From positions 248,001-312,000 of the forward strand of contig NZ_RHPJ01000003.1 of the NCBI RefSeq assembly GCF_004786095.1: DNA of 64,000 bases. The letters run 5' to 3'. A program made the position numbers and the translations under genes. This document shows positions 9,241 to 17,387 of this stretch, piece by piece; the stretch's first letter is position 1, and each line of letters starts with the position of its first letter. Source of the stretch: Serinibacter arcticus (GTDB lineage Bacteria; Actinomycetota; Actinomycetes; Actinomycetales; Beutenbergiaceae). The notes beneath the pieces are model-generated. The model did not search any database. It was not told the origin of the DNA and worked only from the letters and a program-made list of their open reading frames with translations.

Positions 9241-10520
9241 GCCCCCAGTCTCCGACCGAAGGCGTACGGGGTCACGCTGTCCACGCCCACGCGCGTGCCC
9301 TTCGGAACCACGGTGATCCCCGACGGCGTCACGGTGAATCCGCGGGCGAGGTCGATCTCGCGGTTGAGGCCGACGCTCGCGCCCTCCTCGATGACGACGA
9401 ACTTGTCGAGGATCGCCCGATTCACGTGGGCTCGGCGAGCGATCGTGACGCTGTCGAGGATGACGGAGTTGTCCACGCGCGACCACGAGTTGAGCTTCGT
9501 GTGGGGTGAGAGGACCGACCCGTGCACCTCGGCCCCCGAGACGACGACCCCGGGGGAGATGATCGAGTCGACCGCGAGCCCGACGCGCTCCGGGGAGGAG
9601 TGCACGAACTTGGCGGGCGGCAGCCCGGTGTACCCGGTGAACATGGGCCAGTCGTCGTTGTACAGGTTGAAGACCGGCTCGATGTTGATGAGGTCCATGT
9701 TGGCCTCGAAGTAGGCGTCGATCGTCCCGACGTCGCGCCAGTAGTTCCGGTCGCGGTCGCTGGACCCGGGGACGTCGTTCTCGATGAAGTCGTACAGCGC
9801 TGCCTCGCCCCGCTCCACGAACGCCGGCACGATGTCGCCGCCCATGTCGTGGCGGGTGTCGTCGCGCTCCGCGTCGCGGCGGACGGCGTCCACCAGCGCG
9901 TCGGCGTCGAAGACGTAGTTGCCCATGGAGGCGAGGACCTCGTCGGGGGAGTCGGCCAGCCCCTCGGCGCTGGTGGGCTTCTCCAGGAACGCCTTGATCC
10001 GGCGCGGGTCGGCGGGGTCGGCCTCGATCACGCCGAACTGGTCGGCCAGGGACCGCGGCTGGCGGATGCCGGCCACGGTGAGCTTCGCGCCGGAGGCGAT
10101 GTGCGCATCGACCATCTGCGAGAAGTCCATGCGGTAGATGTTGTCCGCACCCACGACCACGACGATGTCGGGACGCTCGTCGTCGAGCAGGTTCAGGCTC
10201 TGGTAGATCGCATCGGCGCTGCCGAGGTACCAGTTCTTGCCCATGCGCTGCTGCGCCGGGACCGGCACCACGTAGTTGCCGAGCATGCGCGACATGTCCC
10301 ACGTCTTGGCGATGTGCCGGTCGAGGCTGTGGGACTTGTACTGCGTGAGCACGACGATGTGCAGGAAGTGGCTGTTCACGAGGTTGGACAGCGCGAAGTC
10401 GATGAGGCGGTAGATGCCCCCGAAGGGGACGGCCGGCTTTGCCCGATCAGCAGTGAGGGGCATGAGGCGCTTACCCTCGCCGCCGGCGAGGACGATTGCG
10501 AGGACGCGTTTTGCTGCCAT
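9237..10520 (-). CDS. glgC: Glucose-1-phosphate adenylyltransferase GlgC
   Basis: 427 aa. Nucleotidyltransferase domain with [19 protein letters not shown] near residue 11 (pyrophosphorylase signature), [23 protein letters not shown], and a C-terminal left-handed beta-helix ([17 protein letters not shown]). Makes ADP-glucose, the donor for glycogen. TAGGGT six bases before the ATG indicates a leaderless mRNA. It diverges from the glycogen synthase gene across 140 bases, so both are probably controlled from the same intergenic region. Confidence 0.93.
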   Translation of the reverse strand: MAAKRVLAIVLAGGEGKRLMPLTADRAKPAVPFGGIYRLIDFALSNLVNSHFLHIVVLTQYKSHSLDRHIAKTWDMSRMLGNYVVPVPAQQRMGKNWYLGSADAIYQSLNLLDDERPDIVVVVGADNIYRMDFSQMVDAHIASGAKLTVAGIRQPRSLADQFGVIEADPADPRRIKAFLEKPTSAEGLADSPDEVLASMGNYVFDADALVDAVRRDAERDDTRHDMGGDIVPAFVERGEAALYDFIENDVPGSSDRDRNYWRDVGTIDAYFEANMDLINIEPVFNLYNDDWPMFTGYTGLPPAKFVHSSPERVGLAVDSIISPGVVVSGAEVHGSVLSPHTKLNSWSRVDNSVILDSVTIARRAHVNRAILDKFVVIEEGASVGLNREIDLARGFTVTPSGITVVPKGTRVGVDSVTPYAFGRRLGA

Positions 10521-10660
10521 GTTCCGACCCTAGGGGTTGAACGGCCGTTCGTGCCACGCGTGTCGGGCTGAAGCAGGCACCCGTCTCGACCTGCGGCGAC
10601 GCGAGGGCCAGCGTCCGAGATGTGGCGCACCTCACGGCGTCGACCTGGCAGGATCGCGAC

Positions 10661-11899
10661 ATGCGCGTCGACCTCCTCACCCGTGAGTACCCGCCCCACG
10701 TCTACGGGGGTGCCGGCGTCCACGTGACCGAGCTGGCCGCCGTCCTGGCGGAGAGCACCGACGTCCGCGTCCGGTGCTTCGACGGTCCGCGCGACGGCGC
10801 TCCGAGCGGTCCCGGCCTGCCGACCGTGACAGGGTACTCGGCCGATCCCGCGCTCGCGGGGGCCAACGCGGCGCTCGGCACCTTCGGCGTCAACCTGCCC
10901 ATGGCGCAGGACGTGGCGGGTGCCGATCTGGTGCACTCCCACACCTGGTACGCGAACCTCGCGGGGCACCTGGCCGGGCTCCTGCACGGCGTCCCGCACG
11001 TGCTCTCCGCGCACAGCCTGGAGCCGCTGCGGCCGTGGAAGGCCGAGCAGCTCGGCGGCGGCTACGCGCTGTCCAGCTGGGCCGAGCGCACCGCCTACCA
11101 CGGTGCGGCAGGCGTGATCGCGGTCAGCGCCGGGATGCGTGCCGACATCCTGCGGTCCTACCCCGACGTCGACCCCGACCGCGTGCACGTGGTCCACAAC
11201 GGCATCGACCTGACGAGCTGGGCGCGGCCGACCGGCGACGACGGCGCGCTGACCCCCCGTGCCCTCGAGCTCGCGCGGGCCAGGGGGATCGACCCGGAGA
11301 AGCCGGCGGTGGTCTTCGTCGGCCGCATCACGCGGCAGAAGGGGCTGCCCTACTTCCTGCGTGCCGTGCGGCGGCTGCCCTCGGACGTGCAGGTCGTGCT
11401 GTGCGCCGGGGCGCCCGACACCCCGGAGATCATGGCCGAGGTGACGGCGCTGGTCGAGGGTCTGGCCACCGAGCGCGAGGGCGTGGTGTGGATCCCCGAC
11501 ATGCTGCCGCGCGAGGAGCTGGTCGCGGTGCTCGCGGCCTGCACCGTCTTCGTGTGCCCGTCGATCTACGAACCGCTCGGCATCGTCAACCTCGAGGCCA
11601 TGGCCGTGGGCCTGCCGGTCGTCGCCTCGGCCACCGGCGGCATCCCCGAGGTGGTCGACGACGGCGTCACCGGCCTGCTGGTCCAGCTCGAGCAGGAGAC
11701 CGACGGGACGGGCACGCCGCTCGACCCCGACCGCTTCGAGGCCGACCTCGCCGCGGCCCTGACCGCGGTGACGAGCGACCCCGAGCGTGCCGCCGCCATG
11801 GGCGCGGCGTCGCGCCGCCGGGTCGAGGACCACTTCGCGTGGCGCGCGATCGGCGAGCGGACGCTCGAGGTCTACCGCACGGTGCTCGAGAGCGTCTGA
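10661..11899 (+). CDS. glgA: Glycogen synthase, actinobacterial GT4 (GlgA/GlgM) type
   Basis: 412-aa GT-B enzyme. N-terminal domain opens MRVDLLTREYPPHVYGGAGV; C-terminal donor domain has VFVGRITRQKG, PSIYEPLGIVNLEAMA (E-x7-E) and ATGGIPEVV. This is the short GT4 form that in mycobacteria is called GlgM and can make maltose-1-phosphate from ADP-glucose, rather than the long GT5 GlgA. Placement opposite glgC supports the ADP-glucose route. CAGGAT precedes the ATG by six bases: probably leaderless. Confidence 0.9.
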   Translation: MRVDLLTREYPPHVYGGAGVHVTELAAVLAESTDVRVRCFDGPRDGAPSGPGLPTVTGYSADPALAGANAALGTFGVNLPMAQDVAGADLVHSHTWYANLAGHLAGLLHGVPHVLSAHSLEPLRPWKAEQLGGGYALSSWAERTAYHGAAGVIAVSAGMRADILRSYPDVDPDRVHVVHNGIDLTSWARPTGDDGALTPRALELARARGIDPEKPAVVFVGRITRQKGLPYFLRAVRRLPSDVQVVLCAGAPDTPEIMAEVTALVEGLATEREGVVWIPDMLPREELVAVLAACTVFVCPSIYEPLGIVNLEAMAVGLPVVASATGGIPEVVDDGVTGLLVQLEQETDGTGTPLDPDRFEADLAAALTAVTSDPERAAAMGAASRRRVEDHFAWRAIGERTLEVYRTVLESV

Positions 11900-11913
11900 C
11901 GCAGGTCACGGGT

Positions 11914-11938
11914 GACGGGCCCGGGCTCCCGGGTCGTC
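11914..11938. terminator. Hairpin between convergent glgA and the 243-aa hypothetical gene
   Basis: GACG ... CCCGGG, loop CT, CCCGGG ... CGTC: two paired blocks with a small asymmetric bulge between them. It lies 15 bases past the glycogen synthase stop and just before the stop of the opposing gene, the position of a bidirectional terminator. No T-run follows. Confidence 0.45.
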
Positions 11939-11941
11939 GGG

Positions 11942-12673
11942 TCAGGCCGGGGGCACCGCGTGCGCCGTCGCCACGCCGACGGCGGTCCGCGCCGCGCGAG
12001 CGAGGTCGCGCAGCACCGCGCTGCGGGCGTTCATCTGGTTGGCCGTGACGGCCGCGCCGTCGTCCTCGTCGGCCAGGCGGGCGATCTCCAGCACGCGGAG
12101 CGCGCGCACGAGCAGGTCGGAGCGGCGCTCGTCGAGGCGGTAGGTGAGGGCCTCGGTGCGCCGGTCCGGAGGGCCGCTGAGGTCGAGGAACGCCTCCCGC
12201 AGCTCGGGCCGCTCGCGCGCGACGTCGAGCGCGGTGAGCTCGTCGACGGCGGTGGCCAGAGCCTCGGTCAGCGCGAGGCGGGCCTCGCCGGGGCTGGCGG
12301 ACGGACCGCGCGTGCCCGCGCCGTCGTGCTGCCGCCACCGCACCATGACACCGGGCTCGAGCTCCGAACCGAACGGGATGACGTCGGGGACCAGCACCGT
12401 GGTGCCGTCCGCGTGCTGGACGACGACGGCCTCACCGGCGTCCGCGGCCGCGGCGGCCACCCCGGGCGGCAGGCCCTGCGGATCGCCCGGCACGGGCACG
12501 AGCGCCCAGACGGCGCGCGCGTCGACGTCGGCCAGGGACTCCAGCAGGGGCACGGCACCGAGGGTGTGGGGCTCGTCGTCGCCGAACAGCAGCATCCCGG
12601 TGCGCGGGCCGTTGCGCTCCGACCACAGCAGCGCGAGGGCGACGGAGCGGGGGAGGAGGCGGTCGGCGTGCAC
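11942..12673 (-). CDS. Conserved hypothetical protein, 243 aa
   Basis: Soluble, Ala/Asp/Glu-rich protein with no membrane segment. N-terminal third (MHADRLLPRSVALALLWSER, MLLFGDDEPHTLGAVPLLE, VWALVPVPGDPQGLPP) looks like a compact alpha/beta fold; the rest is helical (EALATAVDELTAL, RLDERRSDLLVRALRVLEIARL). I do not recognise a catalytic motif. GTG start with TAGGTT six bases upstream; it diverges from the ABC ATPase gene over only 66 bases. Its position before an NfeD-SPFH pair recalls the mycobacterial Rv1486c neighbourhood, which is a guess from order, not from alignment. Confidence 0.7.
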   Translation of the reverse strand: MHADRLLPRSVALALLWSERNGPRTGMLLFGDDEPHTLGAVPLLESLADVDARAVWALVPVPGDPQGLPPGVAAAAADAGEAVVVQHADGTTVLVPDVIPFGSELEPGVMVRWRQHDGAGTRGPSASPGEARLALTEALATAVDELTALDVARERPELREAFLDLSGPPDRRTEALTYRLDERRSDLLVRALRVLEIARLADEDDGAAVTANQMNARSAVLRDLARAARTAVGVATAHAVPPA

Positions 12674-12739
12674 GTGACCAACCTACGACGCGGCACTCTC
12701 CTGCACGCCCGTCGGCCGTCGCCTGGGTAGGGTCGGAGC

Positions 12740-13552
12740 ATGGCCTCGGTTCTCCAGCTCGACGACGTGACGGTTCGACGCGGAGGGCGCGACATCGTGT
12801 CCCACCTGACGTGGGAGGTCGCCGACGGCGAACGCTGGGTCGTGCTGGGCCGCAACGGTGCCGGCAAGACCACGCTGGTGCAGCTCGCGGCCGCCCGCCT
12901 CCACCCGACCACCGGGACGGTCGACGTGCTCGAGGAGCGCCTCGGCAAGGTCGACATCTTCGAGCTCCGCCCCCGCATCGGGCTCGCGAGCGCGGCCCTG
13001 GCGGAGCACATCCCCGCGGACGAGAGCGTGCTCGACGTCGTGCTGACCGCCTCCTACGGCGTCACCGGCCGGTGGCGCGAGACGTACGAGGACCTGGACT
13101 CCGAGCGCGCCGAGGCGCTGCTCGCGGCGTTCGGCATGGCCTCCATGACGCAGCGGACCTACGGCACGCTGTCCGAGGGCGAGCGCAAGCGCACCCAGAT
13201 CGCGCGCGCGCTGATGACCGACCCCGAGCTGCTGCTGCTGGACGAGCCCGCCGCCGGGCTCGACCTCGGCGGTCGCGAGGAGCTCGTCGCCGCGCTGGCC
13301 GAGCTCGCGGCCGACGACCGCTCCCCGGTGCTCGTGGTCGTCACGCACCACGTCGAGGAGATCCCGCCCCACTTCACGCACGCGCTCCTGCTGCGCGACG
13401 GCGGGGTGCAGGCGGCCGGCCCGCTCGAGGAGGTCCTCACGGCGGAGCACCTGAGCGCGACGTTCGGGGTCGACCTCGAGGTCGCCCACAGCGACGGTCG
13501 CTGGAGCGCGCGGGCAGCCGCGGCCGGCTCGCGGGGTCGCCGCAGCGCCTGA
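12740..13552 (+). CDS. Orphan ABC transporter ATP-binding protein
   Basis: 270 aa, one NBD: Walker A GRNGAGKTT near residues 39-47, signature LSEGERKRTQ, Walker B LLLLDEPAAGLD, H-loop VVVTHHVEEIP. No permease gene is adjacent; the following genes encode NfeD and SPFH proteins. The LSEGE signature and 'HHVEEI' resemble ModF/YlmA-type solitary ATPases, whose transport partners are often unknown. ATG with TAGGGT six bases upstream, likely leaderless. Confidence 0.85.
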   Translation: MASVLQLDDVTVRRGGRDIVSHLTWEVADGERWVVLGRNGAGKTTLVQLAAARLHPTTGTVDVLEERLGKVDIFELRPRIGLASAALAEHIPADESVLDVVLTASYGVTGRWRETYEDLDSERAEALLAAFGMASMTQRTYGTLSEGERKRTQIARALMTDPELLLLDEPAAGLDLGGREELVAALAELAADDRSPVLVVVTHHVEEIPPHFTHALLLRDGGVQAAGPLEEVLTAEHLSATFGVDLEVAHSDGRWSARAAAAGSRGRRSA

Positions 13553-13729
13553 CCTCGCGCCCTCGCACGCCCACCACCGAACCCGCGCGTCGAACCCGGG
13601 CACCGAATCCGTGCACCCGATGCCTTGACCAATCCTTTACGCTAGAGGGGCGGCGCGGCACGAATGCTGTCGCCGAGGACGGGTCGACCGACCCACCTCG
13701 ACGTCCGACGCACCCCGGAGGTGAGCACG

Positions 13730-14281
13730 ATGGAGTGGTACTGGTGGCTGGCTCTCAGCCTGATCCTCGGGGTCGTGGAGGTCCTGATCGTCGACCTGCT
13801 GTTCCTGATGTTCGCCGGCGGTGCCCTCGCCGCGACGATCGCGGCGGCGCTCGGCGCCCCGCTGGCCGTCCAGGTGGCCGTCTTCGCCGTCGTCTCGGTC
13901 CTGCTCCTCGTGGCCATCCGCCCCTGGGCGCTGCGCCGCTTCAAGAAGGAGGAGCCCGAGACGGCGACCAACATCTCCGCCCTCGTCGGGCGCAGCGCGA
14001 TCGTGCTGGTCGCCACCTCCGGCGTCGCCGGCCGCGTGAAGCTGATGGGCGAGGTCTGGACGGCTCGGTTCGACGGCGCCGGCGTCCTCCCGGTGGGCAC
14101 ACCGGTCGAGGTCGTCGCGATCGACGGCGCGACGGCCGTCGTCGCCCCCACCGACGTCGTCCCCGGCGTCGGCACGAGCGACGCGAGCCCCTCGGGCGGC
14201 TACGGCTCCCCGCCGAGCGGCCCCGCGGCCCCGGCGTACCCGCCCGGCTACCCGACCTCCGCGCCGCCCGCGCAACCCTGA
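13730..14281 (+). CDS. NfeD family membrane protein
   Basis: 183 aa. Starts MEWYWWLALSLILG with a good GGAGG eight bases upstream; two to three membrane helices (about residues 5-75), then a small OB-fold NfeD domain (LVGRSAIVLV, GRVKLMGEVWTARFDG, EVVAIDGATAVVAP) and a Pro/Gly/Ser-rich tail. NfeD proteins form membrane complexes with SPFH proteins; the next gene encodes one, 31 bases downstream. Confidence 0.88.
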   Translation: MEWYWWLALSLILGVVEVLIVDLLFLMFAGGALAATIAAALGAPLAVQVAVFAVVSVLLLVAIRPWALRRFKKEEPETATNISALVGRSAIVLVATSGVAGRVKLMGEVWTARFDGAGVLPVGTPVEVVAIDGATAVVAPTDVVPGVGTSDASPSGGYGSPPSGPAAPAYPPGYPTSAPPAQP

Positions 14282-14312
14282 ACCTGCTCACCAACCGAGG
14301 GAAGGACTCCCT

Positions 14313-15512
14313 GTGGAACCCCAGACCATCTTCGGCGTCGTCGTCCTGGTCCTGCTGGCCATCTTCGTCGTCACCGCCATCGCGAGGTCCGTCCGGATCG
14401 TGCCGCAGGCCGTCGCGCTCATCGTGGAGCGGCTCGGTCGCTACAACGCCACGATGTACGCCGGCCTGCACTTCCTGATCCCGTTCGTCGACCGCGTCCG
14501 CGCCGGCGTCGACCTGCGTGAGCAGGTCGTCTCGTTCCCGCCGCAGCCCGTGATCACCTCGGACAACCTCGTGGTGAGCATCGACACCGTCATCTACTTC
14601 CAGGTCACCGACCCCAAGTCGGCGACCTACGAGATCGCCAACTACATCACCGGTATCGAGCAGCTGACCGTGACGACGCTGCGCAACGTCATCGGTTCGA
14701 TGGACCTCGAGCAGACCCTGACCAGCCGCGACCAGATCAACGGCCAGCTGCGCGGCGTCCTCGACGAGGCGACCGGACGCTGGGGCATCCGCGTCAACCG
14801 CGTGGAGCTCAAGGCGATCGACCCGCCGCAGAGCGTGCAGGGCTCGATGGAGCAGCAGATGCGCGCCGAGCGAGACCGTCGCGCGGCGATCCTGACCGCC
14901 GAGGGTGTCAAGCAGTCGCAGATCCTCACGGCCGAGGGTGAGAAGCAGTCCGCGATCCTGCGGGCCGAGGGTCAGGCGCAGTCCGCGATCCTGCGCGCCC
15001 AGGGTGAGTCCAAGGCGATCACGCAGGTGTTCGACGCCATCCACCGCGGCGACGCCGACCCGAAGCTGCTGGCCTACCAGTACCTGCAGATGCTGCCGCA
15101 GATCGCCAACGGCACCTCGAGCAAGATGTGGATCGTCCCGACCGAGTTCACGGCCGCGCTCAACGGCATCGCGGGGGCGTTCGGCGTCAACCCGACGTCG
15201 GGGCCGCCGTCGGGCGACGACGGTGAGCACGACGGGCGCAGGGAGACCGCCACCGAGCGCGCGCGCCGCGAGGCGGTCGACGCCGAGGACGACCCGTTCG
15301 CGGGCACCGCGCTGCAGGACCCGGCCGAGGCGCTGGCGCAGGCTCGCAGCTCCGCGAGCGCCGCCTCCGGCGAGGCCCGCGAGTCCGGCACGCTGTCGGG
15401 TCGCCCGCGCGACGCCGGCTTCGAGACCGGCCAGCTGCCGGCGGGGGAGACCCCGCCGCCCGTGCAGGGCTTCGAGGAGCCGGGCGGGATCCCGCCGCGT
15501 CCCACGGAGTGA
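14313..15512 (+). CDS. SPFH/band 7 (stomatin-like) membrane protein
   Basis: 399 aa. One N-terminal membrane helix (about residues 5-24), then the band 7 domain (RIVPQAVALIVERLGRYN, AGLHFLIPFVDRVR, ITSDNLVVSIDTVIYFQV), then the oligomerising helix with four 11-residue repeats of the form ILxAEGxxQSx (about 192-233). The last 100 residues are acidic/Ala/Gly-rich and probably disordered. Such proteins organise membrane microdomains and pair with NfeD, encoded immediately upstream. GTG start with GAAGGA upstream. Confidence 0.9.
   Translation: MEPQTIFGVVVLVLLAIFVVTAIARSVRIVPQAVALIVERLGRYNATMYAGLHFLIPFVDRVRAGVDLREQVVSFPPQPVITSDNLVVSIDTVIYFQVTDPKSATYEIANYITGIEQLTVTTLRNVIGSMDLEQTLTSRDQINGQLRGVLDEATGRWGIRVNRVELKAIDPPQSVQGSMEQQMRAERDRRAAILTAEGVKQSQILTAEGEKQSAILRAEGQAQSAILRAQGESKAITQVFDAIHRGDADPKLLAYQYLQMLPQIANGTSSKMWIVPTEFTAALNGIAGAFGVNPTSGPPSGDDGEHDGRRETATERARREAVDAEDDPFAGTALQDPAEALAQARSSASAASGEARESGTLSGRPRDAGFETGQLPAGETPPPVQGFEEPGGIPPRPTE
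14886..15011 (+). repeat. 33-bp coding repeats (about four copies) in the SPFH gene
   Basis: Units start at 14886, 14919, 14952 and 14985, each beginning (G/C)(C/A)GATCCT and encoding an 11-residue repeat with a Glu-Gly or Gln-Gly pair. The period equals three heptad-like helical turns and continues the coiled-coil of the SPFH stalk; it is a protein repeat kept in frame, not a mobile or CRISPR repeat. Confidence 0.85.
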
Positions 15513-15548
15513 GGTAGGGGCGCACGCGCCACGTCAGCCGAGCACGCC

Positions 15549-15583
15549 ACAGGGGCCGTCATCCACCGGATGACGGCCCCTGT
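15549..15583 (+). terminator. Strong terminator hairpin after NfeD-SPFH
   Basis: A perfect 16-bp inverted repeat, ACAGGGGCCGTCATCC and its complement, around an ACC loop. It starts 37 bases after the SPFH stop. No U-run follows, as is usual for GC-rich actinobacterial terminators. Confidence 0.85.
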
Positions 15584-15653
15584 CGCGTGTGGGGCGGGGT
15601 GCTCTGAGCGAAAATCACCCGGGCGTGTCAGGGATCTGGCGTAGCGTCAGATC

Positions 15654-17387
15654 GTGCTCATGTCACTCCTCCGCACCCACCTGCGGCCCTACCGGGGCGC
15701 GATCGCCGTCGTCGTCGTGCTGCAGCTGGTGCAGACCATCGCGTCGCTCTACCTGCCGAACCTGAACGCCCGCATCATCGACGAGGGGGTGGCGGTCGGC
15801 GACGTCGACGCCATCTGGCGCATCGGCGCGATCATGCTGGTCATCACGCTCGCCCAGGGTGTCGCCGCGGTGGTGGCCGTGTACTACGGCGCGCGCACGG
15901 CGATGGCCTTCGGCCGCGACGTCCGGGCGGCGCTGTTCGCCCGCGTCCAGACGTTCTCGGCGCAGGAGATGGGGACGTTCGGGGCGCCGTCGCTCATCAC
16001 GCGCACCACCAACGACGTGCAGCAGGTCCAGATGCTCGTCATGATGACGCTCACCATCATCGTGATGGCGCCGATCATGCTGTTCGGCGGCACGATCATG
16101 GCGCTGCAGGAGGACGTCCAGCTCTCGGCGCTGCTGCTGGTGATCGTGCCGGTGCTGATCGGTGTGGTGGCCCTGCTGGTGTCGCGCATGGTGCCGTACT
16201 TCCGTCAGATGCAGACGCGCATCGACGCGGTCAACGGCGTGATGCGCGAGCAGATCACCGGCATCCGGGTCATCCGCGCGTTCGTGCGCGACGACCTGGA
16301 GCGCGCGCGGTACGCCGCGGTCAACGGCGACCTGCGCGACGTCTCCATCAGGGTCGGCAAGCTGATGGCCCTGATGTTCCCGATCGTGATGCTGGTGATG
16401 AACGCGTCGTCAGTCGTCGTGCTCTGGTTCGGCGGGCGCTACGTCGACGCCGGCGAGATGCAGATCGGGGCCCTCACGGCCTTCCTGAGCTACATCATGT
16501 TCATCCTGATGGCCGTCCTGATGAGCTCGATGATGATCATGATCGCGCCCCGCGCCGCCGTCTCCGCCGGCCGCATCGGGCAGGTCCTGAACTCCGAGCC
16601 GACCATCGTGGCGCCCGCCAATCCCGTCGTGCCGGCGACGACGACCGGCCGGATCGAGTTCGAGGGCGTGAGCTTCGGCTACCCGGGAGCCGACCAGGAC
16701 GTGCTGCACGACGTCTCGTTCGTCGCCGAGCCGGGGCGCACCACCGCGATCATCGGCTCGACCGGTTCCGGCAAGTCGACCCTGGTCAACCTCGTCCCGC
16801 GCCTGTTCGACGCCCGCGCGGGCACGGTGCGGATCGACGGCGTCGACGTGCGCGACCTCGACCCCGACCACCTCACCGACCTCGTCGGTCTCGTGCCGCA
16901 GCGGGCGTTCCTGTTCTCCGGCACGGTCGCCTCCAACCTCCGGCTGGGCGGCGAGGACGCGAGCGAGGCGGAGCTGTGGGACGCGCTCCGCGTCGCGCAG
17001 GCGGACGGTTTCGTCACCGAGATGGACGGCGGCCTCGAGGCCGAGATCGCCCAGGGCGGCACGAACGTCTCGGGTGGGCAGCGGCAGCGGCTCGCAATCG
17101 CCAGGGCGCTGGCCCACCGGCCGCGCATCTACCTCTTCGACGACTCCTTCTCGGCGCTGGACTTCGCCACCGACGCCGCGCTCCGACAGGCGCTGAAACC
17201 GCTCGTGCGCGACGCCGTCGTGCTGGTGGTGGCGCAGCGGGTGGCGAGCATCAGGGACGCCGACCAGATCCTCGTGCTCGACGAGGGTCGCCTCGTCGCG
17301 TCCGGCACGCACCACGAGCTCCTCGAGAGCTCCGAGACCTACCGCGAGATCGTGACCTCGCAGATGACGCTGGAGGAGGCGCGATGA
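15654..17387 (+). CDS. Heterodimeric ABC exporter, subunit with degenerate ATP site
   Basis: 577 aa: six-helix exporter domain (1-320) plus NBD. Walker A GSTGSGKST begins at residue 368, signature VSGGQRQR is canonical, but the residue after the Walker B Asp is Asp497 (LFDD) instead of the catalytic Glu, and the switch residue is Gln528 (VVAQRV) instead of His. This is the pattern of the non-hydrolysing half of TM287/288- and BmrCD-type heterodimers. The partner gene overlaps by ATGA. GTG start with TAGCGT six bases before: leaderless. Substrate (drug, lipid or peptide) unknown. Confidence 0.9.
   Translation: MLMSLLRTHLRPYRGAIAVVVVLQLVQTIASLYLPNLNARIIDEGVAVGDVDAIWRIGAIMLVITLAQGVAAVVAVYYGARTAMAFGRDVRAALFARVQTFSAQEMGTFGAPSLITRTTNDVQQVQMLVMMTLTIIVMAPIMLFGGTIMALQEDVQLSALLLVIVPVLIGVVALLVSRMVPYFRQMQTRIDAVNGVMREQITGIRVIRAFVRDDLERARYAAVNGDLRDVSIRVGKLMALMFPIVMLVMNASSVVVLWFGGRYVDAGEMQIGALTAFLSYIMFILMAVLMSSMMIMIAPRAAVSAGRIGQVLNSEPTIVAPANPVVPATTTGRIEFEGVSFGYPGADQDVLHDVSFVAEPGRTTAIIGSTGSGKSTLVNLVPRLFDARAGTVRIDGVDVRDLDPDHLTDLVGLVPQRAFLFSGTVASNLRLGGEDASEAELWDALRVAQADGFVTEMDGGLEAEIAQGGTNVSGGQRQRLAIARALAHRPRIYLFDDSFSALDFATDAALRQALKPLVRDAVVLVVAQRVASIRDADQILVLDEGRLVASGTHHELLESSETYREIVTSQMTLEEAR

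Noticed and set aside
13624-13650. TTGACC and TAGAGG as promoter of the NfeD gene
   Set aside because: Spacing of 12 bases is too short for a usual sigma factor promoter.
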